A stretch of DNA of 64,000 bases from Nocardioides sp. L-11A (lineage in GTDB: Bacteria > Actinomycetota > Actinomycetes > Propionibacteriales > Nocardioidaceae). The translations under genes were made by a program, and so were the position numbers. Each line of letters opens with the position of its first letter. Positions within the stretch are counted from its first letter, which is position 1. The stretch covers positions 3,348,001-3,412,000 of the forward strand of contig CP124680.1 in NCBI GenBank assembly GCA_029961745.1, in the 5' to 3' direction. The notes below the pieces were generated by a model. It saw only the letters and a program-made list of their open reading frames with translations, did not search any database and had not been told where the DNA came from. Positions 8,138-15,049 of the stretch are shown one piece after another.

Positions 8138-8596
8138 TCACCCGACCGCGAGGCCGGCGAGCTGCTCACCGAGCGGGACATGGGGCGTCAGTCCGAGGGC
8201 CTGCTCCACCACGGCCAGGAAGCGGTCGGCGTCGCGGACCAGGTCGTCGGCCTCGCGCTCGCTCGCCGCCCGCGTGGACCCGGCCTCGGCGGCCGCCCGC
8301 TTCGCCGCGCCGGCGGCGAAGAAGGCCGCCCACTCCGCCAGCTCGGGGGCGACCTCCGCCAGCAGCACCCAGGCGTTGCGCTGCGGGCGGCGCCGCCCCG
8401 GCTCGGGACGAGCCCGGGCGGCCAGCAGCGCCGCCGCGGCCCGCAGGGCGGCGACGTGGGCACAGGCGTAGCGGGTGGCGACGTCACGCGCCGCGACCGC
8501 CTCGCTCAGGGACTCTGCCGCCCGGCTGAGGTAGTTGTGGGTGGTCGCCGGCAGGGCGTGCGGGCTGACCGTGAAGGGGGCGAACTGCTGGGCCAC
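8138..8596 (-). CDS. SAV_6107-type HEPN domain protein
   Basis: 152 residues, nearly all helical, matching the actinobacterial SAV_6107 HEPN family (SRAAESLSEA, then RYACAHVAALRAAAALL). HEPN folds include RNases and nucleotide-binding proteins, but I do not see a clear Rx4-6H catalytic motif, so it may be non-catalytic. The GTG start has AAGGAG 8 bases upstream. It is the first gene behind a perfect SOS box, followed by a methyltransferase and dinB, so a role in the damage response is inferred. The exact function is unknown. Confidence 0.8.
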   Translation of the reverse strand: MAQQFAPFTVSPHALPATTHNYLSRAAESLSEAVAARDVATRYACAHVAALRAAAALLAARARPEPGRRRPQRNAWVLLAEVAPELAEWAAFFAAGAAKRAAAEAGSTRAASEREADDLVRDADRFLAVVEQALGLTPHVPLGEQLAGLAVG

Positions 8597-8619
8597 GGCG
8601 TCTTCTCCTTCGGATCGAT

Positions 8620-8635
8620 TCGAACATGTGTTCGA
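8620..8635. promoter_or_regulatory. LexA (SOS) box
   Basis: TCGAACATGTGTTCGA is a perfect match to the actinobacterial LexA consensus TCGAAC-N4-GTTCGA. It lies 24 bases before the start of the HEPN gene that leads the operon ending in dinB. Confidence 0.93.
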
Positions 8636-8713
8636 ACGATCTGAAGGTACACCCCGGGTCCGACACGACTCAAGCGTCGGTCGGCATCCCCGCCGGGCGG
8701 CCCCGGGCGCGGC

Positions 8714-9181
8714 TCACACCTCGGCGTGCTCCGAACGGCGGCCGGCCTCGCGGACGAACTGCCGGCTCTGCGGATGCCACAGGAAGACCAGGGTCACCGC
8801 GCCGATCACGGCCGCCGCGATCGCCATCCCGTCGACCATCGTGGGCGGGTCGGTGCGGACCGTGGCGACGGCGACCAGGATCACCCCGACCACGATCGCG
8901 GCGAGCGCGTGGCGCGCCCAGTCGTAGCCCGTGCGGAAGAGCGCGATCAGCGTCGCCGCCAGGACGGCGGTGACGCCGTACAGGACGAGGATCACGGGGA
9001 CGAACTCGACCGGCTGGACGGTGCTGTCGCCGACCTGCATCGGCGACCACACGCTGCCGAGGTCGTCGCGACGCGTGACGACCAGGACGCACACCAGCAG
9101 GCCGGCCGCCACCAGGAACCACAACAGCCAGCACGCGATCACGACGGCGGGCGGCCGGGCCTGCTGCTCGGTCTCGGGCAT
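8714..9181 (-). CDS. Four-helix membrane protein, function unknown
   Basis: 155 residues with four predicted membrane helices (about residues 12-34, 60-82, 90-108 and 117-135) and a loop between helices 1 and 2 that holds a TRRDD charge cluster. The start ATG has GGAGG four bases upstream. It is divergent from the YbaK-like gene. No catalytic motif was seen. Similar small membrane proteins are common in Nocardioides-like genomes; no function is proposed. Confidence 0.75.
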   Translation of the reverse strand: MPETEQQARPPAVVIACWLLWFLVAAGLLVCVLVVTRRDDLGSVWSPMQVGDSTVQPVEFVPVILVLYGVTAVLAATLIALFRTGYDWARHALAAIVVGVILVAVATVRTDPPTMVDGMAIAAAVIGAVTLVFLWHPQSRQFVREAGRRSEHAEV

Positions 9182-9215
9182 GGTTCCTCCAGTCCGTGGG
9201 TGGGATCGTGCTCGG

Positions 9216-9221
9216 TAGGGT
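9216..9221 (+). promoter_or_regulatory. -10 box of YbaK-like gene (TAGGGT)
   Basis: TAGGGT then 7 bases to the ATG at 9229: a leaderless arrangement that also decides the start. Confidence 0.6.
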
Positions 9222-9228
9222 CGTCCCC

Positions 9229-9708
9229 ATGTCGGCCGAGCATCCCTCGATCACCCGGTTCCGCGACGAGCACCAGCGCCGGGGCGGAACCGGCGAGATC
9301 GTCATTCTGCCCGACTCGGTCCACACCGCCGCACTCGCGGCCGAGGCGCTGGGCTGCGAGGTGGGCGCGATCGCCAACAGCCTGCTCTTCGACGCCGACG
9401 CGACTCCGGTCCTCGTCCTCACCTCGGGCGCGCACCGCGTGGACACCGCACACGTCCGCGCCACCATCGGCGGTCCCGAGCTGCGCCGCGCCCAGCCGGA
9501 CTTCGTCCGCGAGCACACCGGACAGGTGATCGGCGGGGTCTCCCCCATCGGTCATCCCCGGCCCGTGCCGACCTACCTCGACTCCTGGCTGCGGCGCCAC
9601 GAGGTGGTCTGGGCCGCGGCCGGCCACCCCGCGGCGGTGTTCTCGACGACGTACGACGAGCTGCTGGCGCTCACCGGCGCCACCCCCCTCGACGTCGCGA
9701 GGGACTGA
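9229..9708 (+). CDS. YbaK/ProX-type aminoacyl-tRNA deacylase
   Basis: 159 residues of the YbaK/EbsC editing-domain family, which hydrolyses mischarged tRNA (for example Cys- or Ala-tRNA-Pro). The family pattern is seen in CEVGAIANSLLF, the GPELRRA segment that places the conserved Lys/Arg, and VIGGVSPIGHP near the active-site pocket. The ATG at 9229 is preferred over one 33 bases upstream because TAGGGT lies 7 bases before it. It ends 2 bases before the FAD oxidoreductase GTG, so they are probably co-transcribed. Which tRNA it edits is not evident. Confidence 0.85.
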   Translation: MSAEHPSITRFRDEHQRRGGTGEIVILPDSVHTAALAAEALGCEVGAIANSLLFDADATPVLVLTSGAHRVDTAHVRATIGGPELRRAQPDFVREHTGQVIGGVSPIGHPRPVPTYLDSWLRRHEVVWAAAGHPAAVFSTTYDELLALTGATPLDVARD

Positions 9709-9710
9709 CC

Positions 9711-11027
9711 GTGGCCCGCATCGTCGTCGTCGGCGGCGGCCTCGGCGGACTGGCCGCGGCCGCGCGGCTGGCCAAGCTCGGTCACGAGGTGGCGCTGCTC
9801 GAGGCGTCCACGGAGCTCGGCGGGGCGCTGGCGCCCGTCGAGCGCGACGGGCACGTGTGGGATGCCGGTCCGGCGTCCACGCTGCTGCCCGCGGCGCTCC
9901 GCGACCTGTTCCGCAAGTCGGGCCGGCCGCTGGAGAAGGAGCTGGGCACCGACCTGGAGCCGCTCCCCGTGCTGCGCGAGCACCGGTTCGCCGACGGCAC
10001 GTCGGTGCGACTGCCCGGCGGCTCCCGCGCCGAGCAGATGGCGGCCTTCGACGAGCTGGGATCAGGGCTCGGCACCAAGTGGACCGAGCACGTCGACGTC
10101 TACGGCCCGGTCTGGGACGTGCTGCGCCGCCACTACGTCGAGGTGCCCTGGGACCCGCGGACCAAGGGCGCGGTCCCCAAGGAGCTGGACGGGCTGTTCG
10201 ACATCCGCGAGACGCTGTACAAGCGACTGCGACACGCGTTCCGCGACGAGCGGCTGGCCCTGGTCGCGGGGCACCCGGCCGTCGCCGAGGGGCACGACCT
10301 GCGCAACGTCCCGTCCTGGGTCGGCGTCACCGCCTTCCTGGAGCAGCGCTTCGGCGGCTGGCGGGTCCCCGGCGGGATGGGCCGGATCGCCGGCCTGCTC
10401 GGCGCCCGCCTCGAGACCCGCGGCGTCCAGGTCCGCACCCGCACCGAGGTCACCGATCTCGTGGTGCGCGAGGACCGCGTCGTCGCCGTACGCACCGCGG
10501 AGGGCGAGGCCGAGGCCGACGTCGTGGTGGTCGCGATCGACCCGCGCCGGCTCCCCGCCCTGGCCCGGTACGTCGAGCGGACGATGCCCGCCATCCCGCC
10601 GGTCGTCGCCCACGTCGGCCTCACCGGCGACCTGCCCGACCTGCCCCACGAGCTGGTGATCCACGAGGAGCCGCTGCTCACCGTCCGGACCGGTGGCATC
10701 GCCCCCGACGGCGGCGCCGCCTGGACGATCCACGGCCGCGGCAAGATCGCCGAGGACCTTCTCGACGCCCTGGCCCGGCACAAGATCGACATCCGCGAGA
10801 ACGTCGTGACCCGGGTCGACCTCTCCCCCCGCGATCAGGTCGAGCAGTGGCGCGGCTCGCCGATGGGCGTGCTCTGGCAGGGCCGGGGCACGGTCCGCCG
10901 CCGGGTCGGCCCGTCCACGCCGATCGCCGGTGTGTACGCCGCCGGCGCACACACCGCGCCCGGAGCCGGCGTGCCGTTCGTGGCCCAGTCGGCCGCGCTC
11001 GTCGCCCAACTCGTCGGCCCCGCTTAG
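9711..11027 (+). CDS. FAD-dependent oxidoreductase, phytoene-desaturase-like
   Basis: 438 residues. The amino end carries the dinucleotide-binding motif GGGLGGLAAAARLAKLGHEV with the acidic strand end LLEA, and the carboxyl end has GVYAAGAHTAPGAGVP, the second FAD contact typical of the CrtI/amine oxidase superfamily. It is shorter than true CrtI (about 490-500). A polyprenyl synthase gene lies 1.2 kb downstream, but metF intervenes and no other carotenoid genes are present, so a terpenoid substrate is only a suggestion. The GTG start follows the upstream gene by two bases. Confidence 0.82.
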   Translation: MARIVVVGGGLGGLAAAARLAKLGHEVALLEASTELGGALAPVERDGHVWDAGPASTLLPAALRDLFRKSGRPLEKELGTDLEPLPVLREHRFADGTSVRLPGGSRAEQMAAFDELGSGLGTKWTEHVDVYGPVWDVLRRHYVEVPWDPRTKGAVPKELDGLFDIRETLYKRLRHAFRDERLALVAGHPAVAEGHDLRNVPSWVGVTAFLEQRFGGWRVPGGMGRIAGLLGARLETRGVQVRTRTEVTDLVVREDRVVAVRTAEGEAEADVVVVAIDPRRLPALARYVERTMPAIPPVVAHVGLTGDLPDLPHELVIHEEPLLTVRTGGIAPDGGAAWTIHGRGKIAEDLLDALARHKIDIRENVVTRVDLSPRDQVEQWRGSPMGVLWQGRGTVRRRVGPSTPIAGVYAAGAHTAPGAGVPFVAQSAALVAQLVGPA

Positions 11028-11041
11028 TCGCCTTCGGCGAC
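11027..11041 (+). terminator. Short hairpin at end of FAD oxidoreductase gene
   Basis: GTCGCC and GGCGAC flank a three-base loop and begin on the last base of the TAG stop codon. It is a compact stem, followed by the interspersed repeat. Confidence 0.5.
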
Positions 11042-11084
11042 CCCGAGCGACGGGCTCGCGACCTTCCTCACGTGTCGGTCATCG

Positions 11085-11258
11085 CGGGAAGCGAGGCGAC
11101 GCAGCGGAGGAAGCGACGAAGGAGCGACCGGAGCGGAGGAGGCGAGTCTTTCCGCGAGCCGACAGGCTTGCCGCCACCCGAACCCAGCCACCTACCGGAC
11201 TCGACGGCGCGCGCGGCAGCGTGGCGCGAGGAACGAGCGACGCGCTCGCGCCATCAAA
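11085..11258 (+). repeat. Intergenic repeat unit (single copy)
   Basis: This unit starts ATCGCGGGAAGCGAGGCGAC and ends CGACGCGCTCGCGCCATC. It aligns over its whole length with 13484-13658, sharing GCGACCGGAGCGGAG, GCGAGCCG, TTGCCGCCA and GCGCGAGGAACGAGCGACG. It fills most of the gap between the convergent FAD oxidoreductase and metF genes and overlaps the last bases of metF. Confidence 0.8.
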
Positions 11259-12144
11259 CCGTGATCTGCAGGGCCTCGAAGATCTCCAGCGTCGCCTTGG
11301 ACCGGTTCAGCGTGTAGAAGTGCAGGCCCGGCGCACCACCGGCGAGCAGCTCGTCGCAGAGCTCGGCGGCGAGCTTGATGCCCTCGGCACGCACGGCGGC
11401 GGGATCGCCGTCGTACGCGCTGATCCGGGCGACGATGTCGTCGGGCACGCTGGTGCCGATCAGCTCGCCCTGGCGGCGGATCGCGGCCAGGTTCAGGATC
11501 GGCATGATGCCCGGCAGGATCGGGATGTCGACGCCGCGGGCGCGGACCCGCTCGACCAGCGCGAAGTAGTCCGCCGCCCGGAAGAACATCTGGGTGACCG
11601 CGAACTCGGCGCCGGCCCGGGCCTTGGCCACGAGGACGTCGGCGTCGGCGTCGAGCGACTCCGCGGAGGGGTGGCCCTCGGGGAAGGCGGCGATGCCGAC
11701 CCGGAAGTCGCCGCGGGAGCGGGCCAGCTCGACCAGGTCGACGGCGTAGTTGAGACCGCCCTCGGTGGGCGTCCAGTCGGCACGGGGGCCCTCCTGCGGG
11801 TCGCCGCGCAGCGCCATGACGTGGCTGACGCCCTCGGCGACATAGGAGTCGAGGATGCCCTCGAGCTCCTCGCGGGTGTGACCGACGCAGGTCAGGTGCG
11901 CCATCGGGACCATCGCGGTCTCGCGGGCGATCCGGCCGGTGATCGCCACCGTCTTGTCGCGGGTGCTGCCGCCGGCGCCGTAGGTCACGGAGACGAAGGT
12001 GGGGCGATAGGGCTCCAGGGCGCGGATCGCGTCCCACAGCTGGGCCTCACCGGCCTCGTCCTTCGGGGGGAAGAACTCGAAGGAGAAGGATCGCCCGCCC
12101 CCGCGGAGGATCTCGCCGAGGGAGCGTCCGGCACCGGTAGTCAT
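11254..12144 (-). CDS. metF: Methylenetetrahydrofolate reductase
   Basis: 296-residue TIM-barrel flavoenzyme that reduces 5,10-methylene-THF to 5-methyl-THF for methionine synthesis. It shows FSFEFFPPKDE near residue 20 (the catalytic Glu region), VSVTYGAGGSTRDKT, HLTCVGHT, MALRGDP and the QMFF strand, so all family blocks are present. The ATG at 12144 is chosen because TACACT lies 7 bases upstream (leaderless) and the family begins here; a longer frame upstream would overlap the divergent synthase promoter. It is a single gene convergent with the FAD oxidoreductase. Confidence 0.96.
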   Translation of the reverse strand: MTTGAGRSLGEILRGGGRSFSFEFFPPKDEAGEAQLWDAIRALEPYRPTFVSVTYGAGGSTRDKTVAITGRIARETAMVPMAHLTCVGHTREELEGILDSYVAEGVSHVMALRGDPQEGPRADWTPTEGGLNYAVDLVELARSRGDFRVGIAAFPEGHPSAESLDADADVLVAKARAGAEFAVTQMFFRAADYFALVERVRARGVDIPILPGIMPILNLAAIRRQGELIGTSVPDDIVARISAYDGDPAAVRAEGIKLAAELCDELLAGGAPGLHFYTLNRSKATLEIFEALQITV

Positions 12145-12151
12145 GGGCCGC

Positions 12152-12213
12152 AGTGTAGGTGCCCCTGCCCCGCCGGGGCCGGGCATCTCGCCGATCGCCC
12201 TGGTCACTAGGCT
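12152..12213. promoter_or_regulatory. Divergent leaderless promoters of metF and polyprenyl synthase
   Basis: On the minus strand TACACT (12152-12157) lies 7 bases before the metF ATG. On the plus strand TAGGCT (12208-12213) lies 7 bases before the GTG of the polyprenyl synthase gene. Both transcripts should begin at or next to their start codons. Confidence 0.65.
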
Positions 12214-12220
12214 CACATCC

Positions 12221-13309
12221 GTGACCAGCCAGGCGTGGGACCCGACCGCTTTCCGGACCGAGGTCCAGGCCACCCTCGACGCGTTCCTGGCCGACCAGGC
12301 CGCCCGGCTCGCCCCGCTCGGCGGCGACGCCGCGCGGCTGCTGTCCGAGGCCCGGGTGACCGTCACCGGCGGCAAGCGGTTCCGGGCGGCGTTCTGTCAC
12401 TGGGGGTACGCCGCGCTCGCCGGCGCGCCGACGGGCGACGACGCCGAGGCGGTACGCCGGGCCGCGGCCGCGCTGGAGCTGCTGCACGCCAGCGCACTGG
12501 TCCACGACGACCTGATGGACGCCTCCGACACCCGCCGTGGCCGCTCGGCCACCCACCGCACCTTCGAGCGGGCCCACCGCGCCGACGGCTGGCGGGGCGA
12601 CCCGGAGCAGTACGGCGCCGCGGCCGCGATCCTGCTCGGCGACCTGCTGCTGTCCTGGTCCGACGAGCTGCTGCGCCGCTGCGGGCTGGGCTGGGACCGG
12701 GTCGGGCCGGCCCTCGACGTGTTCGACCTGTGCCGCTCCGAGGTGATCGCCGGCCAGTTCCTCGACGTGTCCGTGCAGGCCCGGGGACGCGCCGACGTCG
12801 CGCAGGCGATGACCGTGCTGCGCTACAAGTCCGCGAAGTACTCCATCGAGCGGCCGATCCACGTGGGCGCCGCGCTCGCCGGCGCCGACGCGATCACGCT
12901 CGACCGGCTCAGCGCCTTCGGGCTGCCCCTCGGCGAGGCGTTCCAGCTGCGCGACGACCTGCTCGGCGTCTTCGGCGACCCGGCCACCACCGGCAAGCCG
13001 GCGGGCGACGACCTGGTCGAGGGCAAGCGGACCGTGCTCGTCGCACTCGCCCTCGCGCAGGCGGCACCCGCCGACGCCGAGCGGCTCGACGCCGCGCTCG
13101 GCACCGCCCTCTCCGAGGCGGAGGTGGCCGACCTGCGCGCGATCATCGACGGCTGCGGCGCCCGCGCCGAGGTCGAGACGATGATCGACGACCTCGCCCG
13201 GCAGGCCGTCGAGGCGCTCCGTGGCGGGCAGGCCGACGCCGGCTGGGACGCCGCGGCCTGTGGGGTCCTGGAGCAGCTCGCCGCCGCGGCGACCCGGCGC
13301 ACGCGCTGA
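12221..13309 (+). CDS. Polyprenyl (geranylgeranyl-type) diphosphate synthase
   Basis: 362-residue trans-isoprenyl diphosphate synthase that condenses IPP with an allylic diphosphate. The first aspartate-rich motif is HDDLMDASDTRRG and the second is LRDDLLGVFGD; GGKRFR near residue 47 and QFLD also match. No bulky-residue ruler was analysed, so chain length (C15-C30) is open. The start is GTG at 12221, seven bases after TAGGCT. The 3' end was duplicated in the repeat array that follows: the last 13 coding bases recur at 13449. Confidence 0.93.
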   Translation: MTSQAWDPTAFRTEVQATLDAFLADQAARLAPLGGDAARLLSEARVTVTGGKRFRAAFCHWGYAALAGAPTGDDAEAVRRAAAALELLHASALVHDDLMDASDTRRGRSATHRTFERAHRADGWRGDPEQYGAAAAILLGDLLLSWSDELLRRCGLGWDRVGPALDVFDLCRSEVIAGQFLDVSVQARGRADVAQAMTVLRYKSAKYSIERPIHVGAALAGADAITLDRLSAFGLPLGEAFQLRDDLLGVFGDPATTGKPAGDDLVEGKRTVLVALALAQAAPADAERLDAALGTALSEAEVADLRAIIDGCGARAEVETMIDDLARQAVEALRGGQADAGWDAAACGVLEQLAAAATRRTR

Positions 13310-13660
13310 GCCAGCGCCAACCCCGCCGGCCGTCGCGGGAGCGGAGAAGGCAAGTCTTGCCGCGAGCCGGCCGTCTTGCCGCCATGCCAAGGCCGGACCT
13401 ACCCGGGCCAACCGCGTGCGCGGCAGCGCGGCGCGAGGAACGAGCGACGCGCACGCGCTGAGCCAGCGCCAACCCCGCCGGCCGTCGCGGGAAGCGGGGC
13501 CGACGGAGCGCAGGGAGCGAGGAACGAGCGACCGGAGCGGAGAAGGCAAGTCTTCCCGCGAGCCGGCCGTCTTGCCGCCATGCCAAGGCCGGACCTACCC
13601 GGGCCAACCGCGTGCGCGGCAGCGCGGCGCGAGGAACGAGCGACGCGCTCGCGCCATCCA
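13297..13660 (+). repeat. Two tandem intergenic repeat units
   Basis: Unit 1 runs 13297-13448 and unit 2 runs 13449-13660. Both begin with GCGCACGCGCTGAGCCAGCG, which in unit 1 is the end of the polyprenyl synthase gene, so the duplication copied its final codons. Unit 2 carries about 41 extra bases (AGCGGGGCCGACGGAGCGCA onward) and matches 11085-11258 better. This fills the 353-base gap before the barstar-like gene; no gene was seen in it. Confidence 0.82.
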
Positions 13661-13662
13661 AC

Positions 13663-14076
13663 TCAGGCCAGCAGCGGCACGACGTCCTCCGGGCCGGGTC
13701 CGCGCAGCAGCACCTCGATCGCCGGATCGGCCTCCCCGCGCTGCCCCAGGACGCCGGTCACGACGCCGAACCACCGCGGCTCCGCTCGGGCGAAGCCGGC
13801 CCAGGCGTCCCACAGCAGCACGGTCGGGCCGGCGAGGTCGCGCAGGCAGTCGTTCAGGGCGTCGGCGTTGACCCCGTAGTAGTCGGGGAACGCCAGTGCG
13901 TCGCCGATCGCCCGCAGCACGGCGGGCGTGGTGTCGAGGGATGCGCCGTCGACGTACCCGAAGGCCCAGCCGGCACGCTCCACCGCGTGCCGGACGTCGG
14001 CGACGTCGAGCGCCGACTCCCAGCGGTGCACGCCCGGAGCGTGCCGCCCGGCCAGGACGGCGGCCAGCCCGCTCAT
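13663..14076 (-). CDS. Barstar-family protein (RNase inhibitor)
   Basis: 137 residues with the barstar signature in its second half: DALAFPDYYGVNADALNDCL, then DLAGPTVLLWDAWAGF and a family-typical hydrophobic tail. Barstar binds barnase-type RNases with acidic helix-2 residues; the Asp/Glu-rich region is present. An amino-terminal extension of about 35 residues precedes the fold. Its ATG overlaps the TGA of the RNase gene (ATGA), so toxin and inhibitor are translationally coupled. No signal peptide is seen, so it should act in the cytoplasm. Confidence 0.88.
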   Translation of the reverse strand: MSGLAAVLAGRHAPGVHRWESALDVADVRHAVERAGWAFGYVDGASLDTTPAVLRAIGDALAFPDYYGVNADALNDCLRDLAGPTVLLWDAWAGFARAEPRWFGVVTGVLGQRGEADPAIEVLLRGPGPEDVVPLLA

Positions 14077-14555
14077 CGACTCTCCCGGATGCGCTCGAAG
14101 GACGCGTAGTGGTCCGCGGTCCAGTACAGCTCTCCCCCGTCGCCGGCGATGATCCGTCGCGCGCCCCGGTGGTCGAGACCGGGCGTGTCGACCGTGTACT
14201 CCGCGTAGTAGCCGCGTGGCCGCTCCGGGAGCAGCCCCTCGACGTTGCCGAAGGTGGAGCCGTCCTTGCCGGGGTACGGGAACGGCCCGCCGGCCTCGAT
14301 CAGCTCCACGGTCGCGGCGGCCTCGGGCGGGAGCCCCGCGAGATCGACGTACGACAGGCCGTGCTCGTCGGTCGCCGCCGGGCCGGACGGGCTCGACGAC
14401 ACGGACGGGCTCGACGACACGGACGGGCTCTCCACCGCCCGGGCCGGGTCGGTGTCCTCGGGCCCGCCGGACTGCAGCCACCAGACCCCGACCAGCAGGA
14501 CGACGGTGACGAGCGTGGAGACGACCTGGGTCGTGCGCCGGCTCAGCCGCGGCAC
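14073..14555 (-). CDS. Membrane-anchored barnase/RNase Sa-type ribonuclease
   Basis: 160 residues. A hydrophobic helix at about 11-27 is followed by a Ser/Pro linker containing a 6-residue repeat (SVSSSP twice) and then the microbial guanyl-RNase fold from residue 65. Expected catalytic residues are visible: Glu119 (YAEYTVDTPG), Arg133/134 (GARRII) and His149 (TADHYASF). Because the fold follows a single amino-terminal helix, the RNase should face outside or be released. GAGGGAG sits 5 bases before the GTG start. The barstar-like gene overlaps it by four bases. The target (self defence, competition or nutrient RNA) is unknown. Confidence 0.88.
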   Translation of the reverse strand: MPRLSRRTTQVVSTLVTVVLLVGVWWLQSGGPEDTDPARAVESPSVSSSPSVSSSPSGPAATDEHGLSYVDLAGLPPEAAATVELIEAGGPFPYPGKDGSTFGNVEGLLPERPRGYYAEYTVDTPGLDHRGARRIIAGDGGELYWTADHYASFERIRESR

Positions 14556-14565
14556 GTGCGCTCCC

Positions 14566-14934
14566 TCAGAACGCCAGCGCCTGAGCGCGGCGCTTGACCT
14601 CCGAGCCGCGGTTCTCGCGCAGCGCGTCGATCGGGCGGCCGGGCAGGTCGGCGTCGAGGAAGATCCACGCGATGCACTCGCGGTCGTCGAAGCCGCTGTC
14701 GTGCAGGAGGGTCAGCAGGCCGGGCAGGCCCTTGACCGGCTCGCCGTCGACCAGGAAGAGGGCCGGGATCCCCTGCCGGCCGTCGCCGGGCTTGGCCGCG
14801 GCGAGCTGGTGGTCGCGCACCATGGTGCGCACCTTGGCCGGCGTGACGCCGATCTCGGCGGCGGCCTGGTCCCAGTCCAGCCAGTCCGCCACCAGGGCGG
14901 CGAGGTCGAGGTCGGCCAGTCGCGGTTCGCTCAT
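14566..14934 (-). CDS. Rv2175c-family DNA-binding protein
   Basis: 122 residues matching Rv2175c: an amino-terminal winged/MerR-like HTH (WDQAAAEIGVTPAKVRTMVR, residues about 21-40) and a carboxyl domain with GIPALFLVDG and the ECIAWIFLDAD block. In Mycobacterium tuberculosis Rv2175c is a phosphorylation substrate of the neighbouring kinase PknL. Here too it is divergent from a PASTA kinase, so the pairing is probably conserved. The ATG start fits the family length. It ends 10 bases before the RNase gene on the same strand. Confidence 0.9.
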   Translation of the reverse strand: MSEPRLADLDLAALVADWLDWDQAAAEIGVTPAKVRTMVRDHQLAAAKPGDGRQGIPALFLVDGEPVKGLPGLLTLLHDSGFDDRECIAWIFLDADLPGRPIDALRENRGSEVKRRAQALAF

Positions 14935-15049
14935 GGGGCCATCCTCCCCCACCGGCGTGGCTGCGGGCGGACGTGGCCCCTCCCCGTACGATGGCTTCCT
15001 CCGGTCACTTCCCCGGCCGGTCCAGAAGAACATGCACAGGAGGGTCGCT

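Noticed and set aside
9711..13309. Carotenoid biosynthesis cluster
   Set aside because: A CrtI-like oxidoreductase and a polyprenyl synthase are present, but metF separates them and no phytoene synthase or cyclase was found.
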